A DNA stretch of 33,678 nt from an uncultured Pedobacter sp. (lineage in GTDB: Bacteria > Bacteroidota > Bacteroidia > Sphingobacteriales > Sphingobacteriaceae): positions 1 to 33,678 of the forward strand of contig CALLKE010000156.1 of NCBI GenBank assembly GCA_938008555.1, read 5' to 3'. The first letter of the stretch is position 1, and each line of letters starts with the position of its first letter. The position numbers and the translations under genes are program-made. Below, piece by piece: positions 16,401 through 25,261 of the stretch. A model generated the notes under the pieces. It was not told the origin of the DNA. It worked only from the letters and a program-made list of their open reading frames with translations, and did no database searches.

Positions 16401-19400
16401 TCTTAGTCTTCAGGAATTAATGGGTTTTTATGGCTCGATACCTTATGCAGTACTACCCAATAGAACTACAGATCCCCTTTACACACAAGTTTTTTTAAAC
16501 AAAGCCAAAAATGGATTTGTAGATCCAGGTCTACTTCCCGCAAATGTAAATGGGGCACAAAACTTGAGCACCTATGCAAATAGCTTGTCCATTTGCTTGC
16601 AAATATCCGCTCAGGATCTTAATCTACTGCTCGCTATCCTACCTAATGGAAGCTTAACATTTGCGAACCTCAGCTCCCTATTTGCATATACACGTTTGGC
16701 TCGCAAGCTGAAGCTAAAAATAGCCGACTTTATCACCATGCAAGGGCTGATAGGAATAAATGTCCAAGCTTCACCACAAACAACGCTGGCCTTTGTTAAT
16801 GCACTAATTTTATCTCGAACTATTCCCTTAAAACCAGCAGATATCGCTTTCATACTCAATCATCAAGCAATAGATCTGACTAATCGGGAATTCACAGATG
16901 TCAAAGTCACACAAATATTGCAAACTATACAGATGGCATTAAAAAGTGCCTATATGGCTACTCAATCACCATTTGATAGCAATTTGACAGCTATTGAACA
17001 GGAGCCAGCACTTCAAAGTTTGCTAGCGACACTAACCGGTGTTAGTGATGATGATGTGAAAACATTGATCAGTTATATCACTCCAACCTGGACTTCAGCC
17101 GCGGCTACAGCTGCTATCACGTTTGTGAATACTACACTCGGCAATTTATTTGACACCACGGCCATTACGAGTGCGATCACTATGCTATCCGGTGCTGGTA
17201 TTCCTAACGATACGCAACAATTAGCGCTCGTAAAAGCATTTATGGATACTGTTGCCAATTACAATTACGTAAATGCAAAGCAAGCCGCCTTACAACAAAT
17301 TATTGCTACCGCTTTGAATACCACAATCGATTTGGCAAGCATTGTACTTGTAAATGCCAAACTAGGACAGCCTTCCCCTGGCACTGCCCTGATTGGCGAT
17401 ATATTATCAGCAGACGCACTTATTGATAAAGCAGACACTACCCAGCCAACAATAACCAATGCTGCCTTTCCAAGTCAATATGAAACGATTCGCTTATTGC
17501 ATAAGCTTTTTCCTTTGATCGACATTTTCAGCTCAGATAACATCGCGTGGTATTTTGAAAACAATTCACAATTAGGCTGGTTTACATTTGATAGCATCCC
17601 CTATCAAGCTGGACAGAATCCAATCAGCTATGACAGCTTTGTAGCATTTGTACAAATGGATGCCATTGCAACTAATTTGTCTCCAGTGATTAATCCTGCC
17701 GATGCAGATAACCCAATCACTTTCCAAATGGTGATCGAAATGCTTTTACCTGGCAGTACGGCCACTAGAGATCAATTCATCCAGGCATTCTGTACGCTGA
17801 CTGGATATGATCAGGACACCATGGATGATCTAGATGCTTATCTTTTCCCTGTTTTCAGTCTCAATAATTACACGAACGTAAGCACATGGAATACGGTACA
17901 AGCTTGTATGAATGATCTTCGGCTACTAGGTTCCACGGTTGCCTTGGCTCAGGAATTTATCAAGCCTGTTTTAACAGCAGCAGACACCAATCTGCTTTGC
18001 ATGTCACTCAAAGCACGCTATGATGAAACAACCTGGTTAACTACATTAAAACAGATCATGGATGCCATCCGCCCTCAAAAGCGAGATGCGCTAGTTGCCT
18101 ACCTATTAGCGACCAATACGGACATGACCAGTAGCGACGACTTGTATGACTACTATCTTGTGGATGTGGAAATGCAAGCCGTGATGCAATCATCACGTAT
18201 TGTGCTTGCACATGGCACTGTTCAGCTTTTTGTTCAGCGTTGTATCCTGGGATTAGAGCCTCAAGCCGCAGCTGATATCTCCATTGACCAAAGTTGGACA
18301 CAATGGGAATGGATGGCAAATTATCGCGTTTGGGAAGCAAATCGACAAATATTTCTTTATCCAGAAAACTGGATTACACCTAGCTTAAGAACCGATAGTT
18401 CATTCCAGTTTCAGCAACTGGAGAATAATTTATTGCAAAATGGACTCACTGAGGATACAGCCGAGGATGCAATCACTGAATATTTAGAAAGCTTGGATAC
18501 GATTGCCTTTCTTGAAGTGGTGGCTACCTGGTATGAAGTAGATATTAGAACGATGCATGTATTTGGAAGAACAAAAGGAGGAACCCCAGCTACCTATTAC
18601 TACAGACAATTTCAACAAGAACGCGTTTGGACTCCTTGGACAGAAGTTAAACTAGACATCACGAGCGATCATCTTTTAGCTTTTGTCAGAAATAGCCGTT
18701 TATGTTTGGCCTGGCCCATCTTTAGTAATGTATCAGACCCAAATCCAGAATCAAGCGTTCCTAGTTCTAGCGATATGGGAACCACAAAGGCAAATGATAA
18801 ACCTAAAAACAAACTTCAAATCCAAATAGCGGTGAGTGAGTACGCCAACCAACAATGGCTACCTAAAAAGGTCTCGGAAGATTTTATCCTGACCCCATCA
18901 GACTATACGACCGACGAATTTCCACAAGACGCCTACAACCTCATGTATTTAGAATTGACTCAACAAATATGGGTTTTTAGCAGTACCTACAATAGTTCTG
19001 TTGGAGATGAGTCCTTCGAAACCAATGGTGTGTTTAATCTAACAGGTTGCAAAGGCTACCCAGAACTCGCCTATCAAGGCAATTATTACTTTCCCGAATT
19101 CCTTCCAATTTTTAAAGACACACAGCTGCTTAATCAGCGGTTTACCGACTCAACTGCACCAGACCTGTTAGAGGTAATCAATGGTATCTCTATTTTTCTT
19201 CCTTACACCATCTTAAAAACAACACCAGCCAATTTCAGATTAACCTATCCATTACAAATGACAGAAATCGATTATGTAGTGGTGCTGATCGAATATTTGC
19301 TGATGAGTATTTATGGAGAATATAAGTTTTCTGATTCGGTGGGACGATATTTCAAAATCCCTCTTGGCACCTTGCTTCCTTATTTTATGGAGGATAGCAA

Positions 19401-22400
19401 TCATGGATATGTGATTACCCCAGGATTTTATAATAGACAGGAAAGTGATAATGGCTTTATCTATACAGAACAAACAGCTTCAGATATCTTACAATTGATC
19501 GATGAAATTATTGCTATAATCAATAAATATATCGCACTATACAATGCAGATCCCAGCCATGATATCAATGCACTTCTTCAAAAACTAGTTCAAGATCCCG
19601 ATTATCAAAAAATCGTAAACGAGTTTAAACTTCTAAAAACCCTACGATACGGCGAAAAATTTGCAAACAACTACCATCCGTTAATCTGCCCGCTTCGTAA
19701 AACGCTTTATGCAGATGGTATACCTGCATTAATGAACCGAGATACACAATTACAAACCACTGCATTTAATTTTGACACGAATTATCAACCCACCGCTATA
19801 GTTCCTCAACTACACCCTGTTGAAGACATTGATTTTAGTAGCGATGGCAGCTATAGTGGTTATAATTGGGAGCTTTTTTATCACATTCCATTCTTACTAG
19901 CTACGGAATTTACTACCAACCAACAGTTTCAAGAGGCCATGGATTGGTTCCACTACATATTCAATCCAACGGGAGCTTTATCAGGTACCGTCCCTCAAAA
20001 ATATTGGGTAACAAAACCCTTTTACCTCAGACAAACACCTGACTATATCGATCAGCGGATAGATACACTGCTTTACAATGTGGCTGATCCCAATAATCCC
20101 GAATTAACAAACCTTGAATCTGCGATAGCATACTGGAGGAATAATCCATTCAAGCCCTATGCAGTAGCTCAGTTCAGAACCGTAGCCTATCAAAAAGCAG
20201 TGGTCATGCAATATATTAATAACTTGATCCAATGGGGTGACTACCTATTCAGCCAGGATACCATGGAATCCATCGTACAGGCTACTCAGATGTATGTTCT
20301 TGCTGATAAATTACTGGGTCCAAAACCACTTACTGTTCCACCTATAGCTCAGCCACCTTATGAAACCTATAATCAAATAGTGGCTCGACTAGATGCTTTT
20401 GGCAATGCATTAATCGATCTAGAAAATATTATCCCTGATTTAAGTGCCCTTCCTGAAGGTGGAGCTGAGTTACCCCCTCCGCCAGTGACCCTATCCATGT
20501 TGTACTTCTGCATCCCTCCCAATGCACAAATGTTGTCATATTGGGATCTTATTGCAGATCGTTTGTTTAAAATCCGTAATAGTGAGGATATTAATGGAGT
20601 ACCACAAACACTTTCATTATTCTCTCCTCCTATTGACCCCGGTATGTTAGTACGTGCAGCAGCAGCAGGTTTGAGTTTGTCATCTATCCTTGCGGGCATG
20701 AACGCACCAACACCTTATTACCGATTTAATACACTTTCTCAAAAAGCGACTGAGCTCATACAAGAAGTAAGGAGTCTTGGTAATGCACTCCTACAAGCTT
20801 TAGAAAAAAAGGATGCTGAAAACTTAGCTCTGTTACGTAGCTCACTCGAGATTAATGTTTTAAATGCTGTTCTAAACTTAAAAACACAACAACTTAGTGA
20901 GGCTACCCAACAAATTGATGTCTTAAATAAAACGAGAGCAGTAACCGCTGCACGCAACGTGTATTACACGAACATTGCAGAAATCATCCCGAATGAACAA
21001 CTAAATCTCGACAAGCTATCCGAATCACATGACTATCAAATGGCAGCCCAAATTGTGCAGGCAAGTGCCGGTGTTTTAGCGCTTATTCCGGACTTGGTCA
21101 TTGGTGCCGCAGGATTTGGTGGTAGCCCTACAGCTGCTGCAAAATGGGGTGGAACTTTTCTAGCACATGCAGCAGGTGCGGCAGCCTCGGTATTGGGTGT
21201 TTTAAGTACGGCTTCTGCATATGAAGCTAACCGAGCGTCTATACTTGGCGGATACACCAGACGCTATAGCGATTGGCAATTACAAGCACAATTGTCAGCA
21301 TTGGAGTTAAATCAGATCGACAGTCAGATCGCAGCAGCCACCATTCGCCAAGAGATAGCCCAAACTGATGTAGACAACCAAAACCTGCAAATTTCAAATG
21401 CCCAACAACTTGACAAATTTATGCACACGAAATTCACCAATAATGATTTGTATCAATGGATGGTCGGACAAATAAGCAGTGTTTACTACGGCGCATACCA
21501 GGTAGCTTTCGACTTCGCAAAAAAAGCGGAGCGTTGTTATCAATTTGAATTAGGCAGAACTGATACATTCATTCAGTATGGCTACTGGGATAGCACCAAA
21601 AAAGGATTACAAAGTGCAGACCAACTCTTCAGTGACCTCAAACGCATGGAGACTTCGTATATCGACAATAATAAACGAGAATACGAATTGACTAAAAATG
21701 TATCACTTGCTATCCTAGACCCCTTGGCCCTAGTCGCATTGAGAGCTACTGGCACCTGTAACTTTGCCATTCCTGAAGCCCTATTCGATATGGATTATGC
21801 AGGTCAATATTTCCGCAGACTAAAATCAGTGAGTATTTCCTTGCCTTGTATTGCAGGCCCATATACGTCAGTAAGTGCAAAATTATCCTTGGTGAGCAAT
21901 AAATACAGAAGCATTACAGATCCTGGAGCACAATATGAAGAAGATCTTGGTAAAGATAGCCGGTTTATCTACAACGTGGGATCTATCCAATCCATTGCTG
22001 CTAGCAACTGTCAGAACGATAGTGGATTGTTTGAATTAAATTTCCGTGACGAGCGCTATTTGCCTTTTGAAGGAACTGGTGCTATTAGTAACTGGGAACT
22101 CGAACTCCCAACTGCAGTTCAGCAGTTTGATTATAGCACTATCGTAGATGTTATTTTACATATCAAATACACTGCACGTGAAGGTGGAAGCTCATTAAAA
22201 ACACTAGCTCAAGCAGCATTAAAAGATCAATTAGCAGCTATTCAACAACAAATCAGTCAAACAGGTTTGCATGTTGCTATCAATCTCAAAAACGACATGC
22301 CAAATGAATGGTATTTGCTCAAAAAGAATGGAACTGTCAATATAACCATCGATCAGTATCGATTACCTTATTTCGCCCAATCGCTTGCCTCAGCAATTGT

Positions 22401-22620
22401 CGATGTCATGTTTATTGCAAAAGTGACAGGTAATCCAACATCCTATTCAATCACTATTGATGGCGCCGTAATGAACCAATCAAGAGTGGATGCATGGGAA
22501 CTATGTACGGGCGATACTAAGGCTATAACCCTAAGTACTTCTTTTGCCCTTGCCATCACGAATGCGACACAGCTAGGTAAGCTAGAGGAGTTAATGATGG
22601 TTGTGAAATATAGCTTTTGA
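13447..22620 (+). CDS. Insecticidal toxin complex TcA-like pore/translocation subunit
   Basis: A 3057-residue TcA, the subunit that forms the pentameric pre-pore which binds cells and injects the TcB-C cargo. Residues about 8-135 look like a transthyretin/carboxypeptidase-regulatory beta-domain ('ILGQITDQLNRPQANLLVQAY') with a His/Asp-rich insert ('HQSDNDHDHDD'). The VRP1 signature 'DACACQDCRSVLSPAAYLVE' starts near residue 598. A neuraminidase-like/receptor-binding part starts near 1685 ('FGRTKGGTPATYYYRQF'). The channel region follows at about 2480-2710, with an Ala/Gly-rich hydrophobic tip at 2539-2586, and then the beta-rich TcB-binding C-terminus. It is several hundred residues longer than classical TcA proteins (about 2500), mostly at the N-terminus. 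There is no Sec signal. It is the last gene of the Tc locus, followed by strong hairpins. Confidence 0.92.
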   Translation: MAAQTQSKYVILGQITDQLNRPQANLLVQAYSRSMRSQKLLGECLTDSNGNYTIEYLYGQSNRIPSTNDHQSDNDHDHDDLTKRSVKKPVAGRSAKGPDISLQICTPTTQKVIYTSDLASIRYNASAREKINVTITMAIPPDQIEYESIVNAITPLIGKVKISDLQENITTHDIAFLSNQAGILQAKLEHVVVANRLSDATKVDPTFFYAILRENTLLKNDLTTTYQARLSIDVNTDIKTLIYDVVLADPKQVQNDVDAAVQTLLVPSSVSKQCSRDLAKLSSYKKAATTYYTTEYPQKVVGIISQFVLQNKIAELGQAFQANKNDLNAFFSTMSNFSLFPDKTTAINAQTTATLSQLLGFNSSLVDQVQTSQGITKSEDVKKLASLKKSDWVKMLNQAAKKIDVADNSIDLYASSLVRQMEKRFPSAAFAAQLTREKKTILKNQEAINNFFKAYDDFDLKDSNIDVFLKQKNIANQANEAMRAELKAVQRVFKLVPNYSKTNALMQRGITSAHSIVSAGKSQFVNQIAPAANMSATEAQQVFATAQQKTAAAMLIAGDLNDISSSMNIPAIQMPLLEEKLTKVTQDFPNLQSLFQLTDACACQDCRSVLSPAAYLVEILQFISNRTVTDLTTNTTSNLAKDVLFARRPDLGDIDLGCENAETPLPYIDLVCEILEQTIAPDPGIAFTGNLSDGTDPLSGKVSAALLSTLVAAGIPVTDQALIFHTETSQVSPIGSTAALPHYLRDTKAVCKIVSNGGNKYTVFQLRQTLASADELAAAPEYVNQNAYTILNTSTYAFTLPFDLNHVEGEAYFSRFGINRYDLMTDFQVAGAPTDQSIAAEQLGLTDTERSLIVTPDPTHQQQYWNTTTAVATTDMQVVSTFLTKSGLSYADLVIFLSLKFINQTDNLFIQNLDMSCDTTQKQIANLSDPALDRIHRFLRLQKITGWGFDTLDAIISQSNLGNGVLDDSCLMKAAALVSITQATGLSLQELMGFYGSIPYAVLPNRTTDPLYTQVFLNKAKNGFVDPGLLPANVNGAQNLSTYANSLSICLQISAQDLNLLLAILPNGSLTFANLSSLFAYTRLARKLKLKIADFITMQGLIGINVQASPQTTLAFVNALILSRTIPLKPADIAFILNHQAIDLTNREFTDVKVTQILQTIQMALKSAYMATQSPFDSNLTAIEQEPALQSLLATLTGVSDDDVKTLISYITPTWTSAAATAAITFVNTTLGNLFDTTAITSAITMLSGAGIPNDTQQLALVKAFMDTVANYNYVNAKQAALQQIIATALNTTIDLASIVLVNAKLGQPSPGTALIGDILSADALIDKADTTQPTITNAAFPSQYETIRLLHKLFPLIDIFSSDNIAWYFENNSQLGWFTFDSIPYQAGQNPISYDSFVAFVQMDAIATNLSPVINPADADNPITFQMVIEMLLPGSTATRDQFIQAFCTLTGYDQDTMDDLDAYLFPVFSLNNYTNVSTWNTVQACMNDLRLLGSTVALAQEFIKPVLTAADTNLLCMSLKARYDETTWLTTLKQIMDAIRPQKRDALVAYLLATNTDMTSSDDLYDYYLVDVEMQAVMQSSRIVLAHGTVQLFVQRCILGLEPQAAADISIDQSWTQWEWMANYRVWEANRQIFLYPENWITPSLRTDSSFQFQQLENNLLQNGLTEDTAEDAITEYLESLDTIAFLEVVATWYEVDIRTMHVFGRTKGGTPATYYYRQFQQERVWTPWTEVKLDITSDHLLAFVRNSRLCLAWPIFSNVSDPNPESSVPSSSDMGTTKANDKPKNKLQIQIAVSEYANQQWLPKKVSEDFILTPSDYTTDEFPQDAYNLMYLELTQQIWVFSSTYNSSVGDESFETNGVFNLTGCKGYPELAYQGNYYFPEFLPIFKDTQLLNQRFTDSTAPDLLEVINGISIFLPYTILKTTPANFRLTYPLQMTEIDYVVVLIEYLLMSIYGEYKFSDSVGRYFKIPLGTLLPYFMEDSNHGYVITPGFYNRQESDNGFIYTEQTASDILQLIDEIIAIINKYIALYNADPSHDINALLQKLVQDPDYQKIVNEFKLLKTLRYGEKFANNYHPLICPLRKTLYADGIPALMNRDTQLQTTAFNFDTNYQPTAIVPQLHPVEDIDFSSDGSYSGYNWELFYHIPFLLATEFTTNQQFQEAMDWFHYIFNPTGALSGTVPQKYWVTKPFYLRQTPDYIDQRIDTLLYNVADPNNPELTNLESAIAYWRNNPFKPYAVAQFRTVAYQKAVVMQYINNLIQWGDYLFSQDTMESIVQATQMYVLADKLLGPKPLTVPPIAQPPYETYNQIVARLDAFGNALIDLENIIPDLSALPEGGAELPPPPVTLSMLYFCIPPNAQMLSYWDLIADRLFKIRNSEDINGVPQTLSLFSPPIDPGMLVRAAAAGLSLSSILAGMNAPTPYYRFNTLSQKATELIQEVRSLGNALLQALEKKDAENLALLRSSLEINVLNAVLNLKTQQLSEATQQIDVLNKTRAVTAARNVYYTNIAEIIPNEQLNLDKLSESHDYQMAAQIVQASAGVLALIPDLVIGAAGFGGSPTAAAKWGGTFLAHAAGAAASVLGVLSTASAYEANRASILGGYTRRYSDWQLQAQLSALELNQIDSQIAAATIRQEIAQTDVDNQNLQISNAQQLDKFMHTKFTNNDLYQWMVGQISSVYYGAYQVAFDFAKKAERCYQFELGRTDTFIQYGYWDSTKKGLQSADQLFSDLKRMETSYIDNNKREYELTKNVSLAILDPLALVALRATGTCNFAIPEALFDMDYAGQYFRRLKSVSISLPCIAGPYTSVSAKLSLVSNKYRSITDPGAQYEEDLGKDSRFIYNVGSIQSIAASNCQNDSGLFELNFRDERYLPFEGTGAISNWELELPTAVQQFDYSTIVDVILHIKYTAREGGSSLKTLAQAALKDQLAAIQQQISQTGLHVAINLKNDMPNEWYLLKKNGTVNITIDQYRLPYFAQSLASAIVDVMFIAKVTGNPTSYSITIDGAVMNQSRVDAWELCTGDTKAITLSTSFALAITNATQLGKLEELMMVVKYSF

Positions 22621-22640
22621 GTGATGGTGTCGTATCACAT

Positions 22641-22680
22641 CCTAAACACCCTGCATATACTGTATGTGGGGTGTTTTAGG
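22641..22680 (+). terminator. Hairpin after tcA
   Basis: CCTAAACACCC at 22641-22651 pairs with GGGTGTTTTAGG ending at 22680, with one bulged base and a loosely paired centre. It starts 20 bases after the tcA stop. No long U-run follows, so it probably works together with the next hairpin. Confidence 0.5.
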
Positions 22681-22694
22681 ATCTAGTGAGTTTA

Positions 22695-22749
22695 AGTAAC
22701 AAACAAAAAGCCTTCAAATATGATATTTGAAGGCTTTTTGTTTGTTACT
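22695..22749. terminator. Bidirectional terminator, 26-bp perfect stem, between tcA and tRNA-Ser
   Basis: Bases 22695-22720 pair perfectly with 22724-22749 around a 3-base loop (TGA). A GC-rich core (AAGCC/GGCTT) followed by T-rich sequence in both directions fits a terminator serving the convergent tcA and tRNA-Ser genes. Its right arm touches the encoded CCA end of the tRNA. Confidence 0.8.
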
Positions 22750-22838
22750 GGCGGAGAGAGAGGGATTCGAACCCTCGGTACCGTTTCCAGTACGACAGTT
22801 TAGCAAACTGTTCCTTTCGGCCTCTCAGGCATCTCTCC
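22749..22838 (-). tRNA. tRNA-Ser (anticodon GCT)
   Basis: Read on the minus strand, this folds into a class II tRNA. The acceptor stem GGAGAGA pairs with TCTCTCC, discriminator G, and CCA is encoded. The anticodon arm ACAGT-TTGCTAA-ACTGT gives anticodon GCT (serine AGY codons). There is a long variable arm, and the T-arm contains GGTTCGAATCC. Length is 90 with CCA. Its promoter lies just upstream at 22874-22903. Confidence 0.95.
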
Positions 22839-22873
22839 TTTTGTATTCGAGCCCATTTAATTTTCAGGGACTG

Positions 22874-22903
22874 CAAATATAGTAATTCAACATTCGCTAC
22901 AAA
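22874..22903 (-). promoter_or_regulatory. Promoter of tRNA-Ser
   Basis: On the minus strand TTTG (22900-22903) and TATATTTG (22874-22881) are 18 bases apart, a close match to the Bacteroidetes consensus TTTG / TAnnTTTG. The tRNA 5' end is 36 bases downstream, an ordinary leader length. Confidence 0.65.
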
Positions 22904-22911
22904 AAAATAAT

Positions 22912-24987
22912 TCACTTTAATGCATAATCTACACGCACATGATAAATACCAAGCAACATCGTTTTAAATATTGACTTGATAACTTCAATGTCTTTCAACG
23001 TGATATCACTATTAATCAACTGATTTTGATCCAGCTTATAATTAATAATACGTTCTACTAAATCACTAATACTTTGAGCATCCGGTTTTTTCAAACTCCT
23101 AGATGCTGCTTCCACAGAATCGGCAAGCATCAATACAGCGGTTTCTTTTGAGAAAGGGATAGGTCCAGGATATCTAAATATATTTTCATCGACCAATTGC
23201 TCAGGGAAATTTTTTAAGAAAGATTGATAAAAATAATCTACACGTGTATTACCATGATGAGTACGAATAAAACTAATGACCATTTCAGGTAATCGATGTT
23301 TACGAGCTATTTCAACTCCTTTATACACATGTTGGATAATAATTTGTGCACTTTTCTCATAAGGCAACGTATCATGTGGATTGGCACCTGTATTTTGATT
23401 TTCTATAAAATATTGAGGGTCATCCATTTTACCAATGTCATGATACAAAGCACCGGCTCTTACTAATAGTGTATTACCCCCTATTTTGAAAATGGCAGCC
23501 TCGGCCAGATTCGCCACTTGTAACGAATGCTGGAAGGTACCTGGTGCTTTGTATGCCAAATCACGTAGAAGCTTCACATTCGTATTAGTTAGCTCCATCA
23601 GAGAAAGATCTGAAGTAATACCAAATACTTCTTCAAAAGCATAAATCAAAGGATAAGCTAGTAGTGAAAAAAGAACACTAAATATAAATGGAGTAAAATT
23701 CACCCACTCTATATCAGATATAGAACCATTTCTAATAAATAGAATGCCTAAATAAGCCACAAAATAATTACAGAAAATCAAAATAGCAGAGACAAGAAAT
23801 TGTTCTCTCTTAATCAGATTCTTGATGCTATAAATAGACACCATTCCAGCACTAACTTGTAAAAAAGCAAACTCAAAGCTATTGGGAACAAAAAATCCTG
23901 CTATCAAGACAACTAATAAGTGAATATTTAATGCCAGCCGAGTATCAAAAAGTATCCGTATGATGATAGGCACAATGCAATACGGGATATAGTATACACT
24001 CGGCAGCTTTATTTTAATACACCATGACAAAATGATTAACATGCATGTAATCACAACCAAAATCAAAAACAGCTGTCGATTATCATAATAAATATCTTTC
24101 CGAAACAGATATAGAAAGACAACAAGCAAGATCACCGTCAAACCGACCAAAAGAAATTGCCCAAACAAAACCACATTACGATCACCTACGCTTTTGGTAT
24201 TTTCTTCGAATGTATACCGTAAGGATTCTAATTTTTGATAGATATCTTCATTTACAACTGTTCCACGAGCTATAATAAGTTCGCCTTTTTGAACTACCCC
24301 ACGAGTGGTAGAAATATTTGCCAGAGCATCTGCCTCAACTTTATCTGTCAAATGTTCATCGTATACATAATTCACCTGCAAATGATCTTCTATTAGATTA
24401 AGTAACCAGCTTTTATTCTTAATAGAGGAATCATGATCCACTTTTAGTTTAGCATACGTCAGCCCAGACTTAACTGTATATACGTCAACTATATTGGTGT
24501 ATTTAGCTACATTATTTGTTAATAAAGTAAAGGAGTAGTTTGGACTGGCTAGCTGCTGTTTTTTTACAAGCGCAATTACCCCCCGATTATAAATATCATG
24601 TAGTAACGCATTTCCAAAAGATTTATATCTATTTTTTTGAACATCAGAAATCAAACTCTCCTTCCACTTAGTTTCAAAATCAATATTAAAATCATGGATG
24701 GATTTATTGACAATTTCTGAATCATTCTGATAAATTGGGGATAAAGAACGGGCAATTTCTTGACGATCTCTATCAACTTCGACATTCGTTTTTTTGATAG
24801 CAAAACGGTATGGTGATACCAGATCTTTCTGCATCCATACTCTTCCTTTCTCGTACTCAAATCTAAAACGCGCTTGTTTAGGTAAAACCAACGTAATAAT
24901 CAGAATACATAAGCCAACCATCATGTATTTAAAACTTCTGGCGTATTTACGATAGATTACACGATATGGCTTATTTCTTCTTATCAC
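22912..24987 (-). CDS. 7TM-HD family cyclic-dinucleotide phosphohydrolase (PgpH-like)
   Basis: A 691-residue membrane protein of the 7TMR-HD type. The family includes Listeria PgpH, which hydrolyses c-di-AMP to pApA. One N-terminal helix (about 22-40) is followed by an extracytoplasmic 7TMR-HDED sensor region (about 45-265). A bundle of membrane helices (about 270-450) and a cytoplasmic HD domain follow. Metal-binding residues include His487 ('FQHSLQVANLAEAA'), His516-Asp517 ('YHDIGKMDDP'), further His residues in 'IIQHVYKG' and 'RTHHGNTRVDYFY', and the Asp of 'ADSVEAASR'. It is transcribed toward tRNA-Ser. In Bacteroidetes the substrate is probably c-di-AMP, by family inference only. Confidence 0.88.
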   Translation of the reverse strand: MIRRNKPYRVIYRKYARSFKYMMVGLCILIITLVLPKQARFRFEYEKGRVWMQKDLVSPYRFAIKKTNVEVDRDRQEIARSLSPIYQNDSEIVNKSIHDFNIDFETKWKESLISDVQKNRYKSFGNALLHDIYNRGVIALVKKQQLASPNYSFTLLTNNVAKYTNIVDVYTVKSGLTYAKLKVDHDSSIKNKSWLLNLIEDHLQVNYVYDEHLTDKVEADALANISTTRGVVQKGELIIARGTVVNEDIYQKLESLRYTFEENTKSVGDRNVVLFGQFLLVGLTVILLVVFLYLFRKDIYYDNRQLFLILVVITCMLIILSWCIKIKLPSVYYIPYCIVPIIIRILFDTRLALNIHLLVVLIAGFFVPNSFEFAFLQVSAGMVSIYSIKNLIKREQFLVSAILIFCNYFVAYLGILFIRNGSISDIEWVNFTPFIFSVLFSLLAYPLIYAFEEVFGITSDLSLMELTNTNVKLLRDLAYKAPGTFQHSLQVANLAEAAIFKIGGNTLLVRAGALYHDIGKMDDPQYFIENQNTGANPHDTLPYEKSAQIIIQHVYKGVEIARKHRLPEMVISFIRTHHGNTRVDYFYQSFLKNFPEQLVDENIFRYPGPIPFSKETAVLMLADSVEAASRSLKKPDAQSISDLVERIINYKLDQNQLINSDITLKDIEVIKSIFKTMLLGIYHVRVDYALK

Positions 24988-25132
24988 CTTTTATATCATT
25001 TTGAGCTAAAAGTACTCATTTTTAATATTTGATCTTATCTCACTCAGCACATGAAGACCAGAGCACAAAACTATTCAAAATGAACAATAAAGCTCAGTGC
25101 ACTATTACAAATAATTAAAAAAATTCAATTCA

Positions 25133-25152
25133 AATTAGTATATTTACTAATT
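25133..25152. promoter_or_regulatory. 8-bp dyad upstream of the Cys-rich peptide gene
   Basis: AATTAGTA (25133-25140) and TACTAATT (25145-25152) are perfect inverted copies with a 4-base spacer. They lie in a very AT-rich gap between the divergently transcribed HD gene and the small peptide gene. It could be a regulator site for either gene, or chance in AT-rich DNA. Confidence 0.25.
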
Positions 25153-25261
25153 AAATTGCAATATTATACACATTTAAATTTTAATTAATAGTATTATCAA
25201 TTGAAGAATAAGAGGGAGCCCTACAAATAGCTCATATGTTTAACTATTTAAATAATTAATT

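Noticed and set aside
22749..22838. tRNA-Ser as an attachment site for the Tc region
   Set aside because: I found no second copy of the tRNA 3' end near 4631-5018 and no integrase gene, so I only note the proximity.
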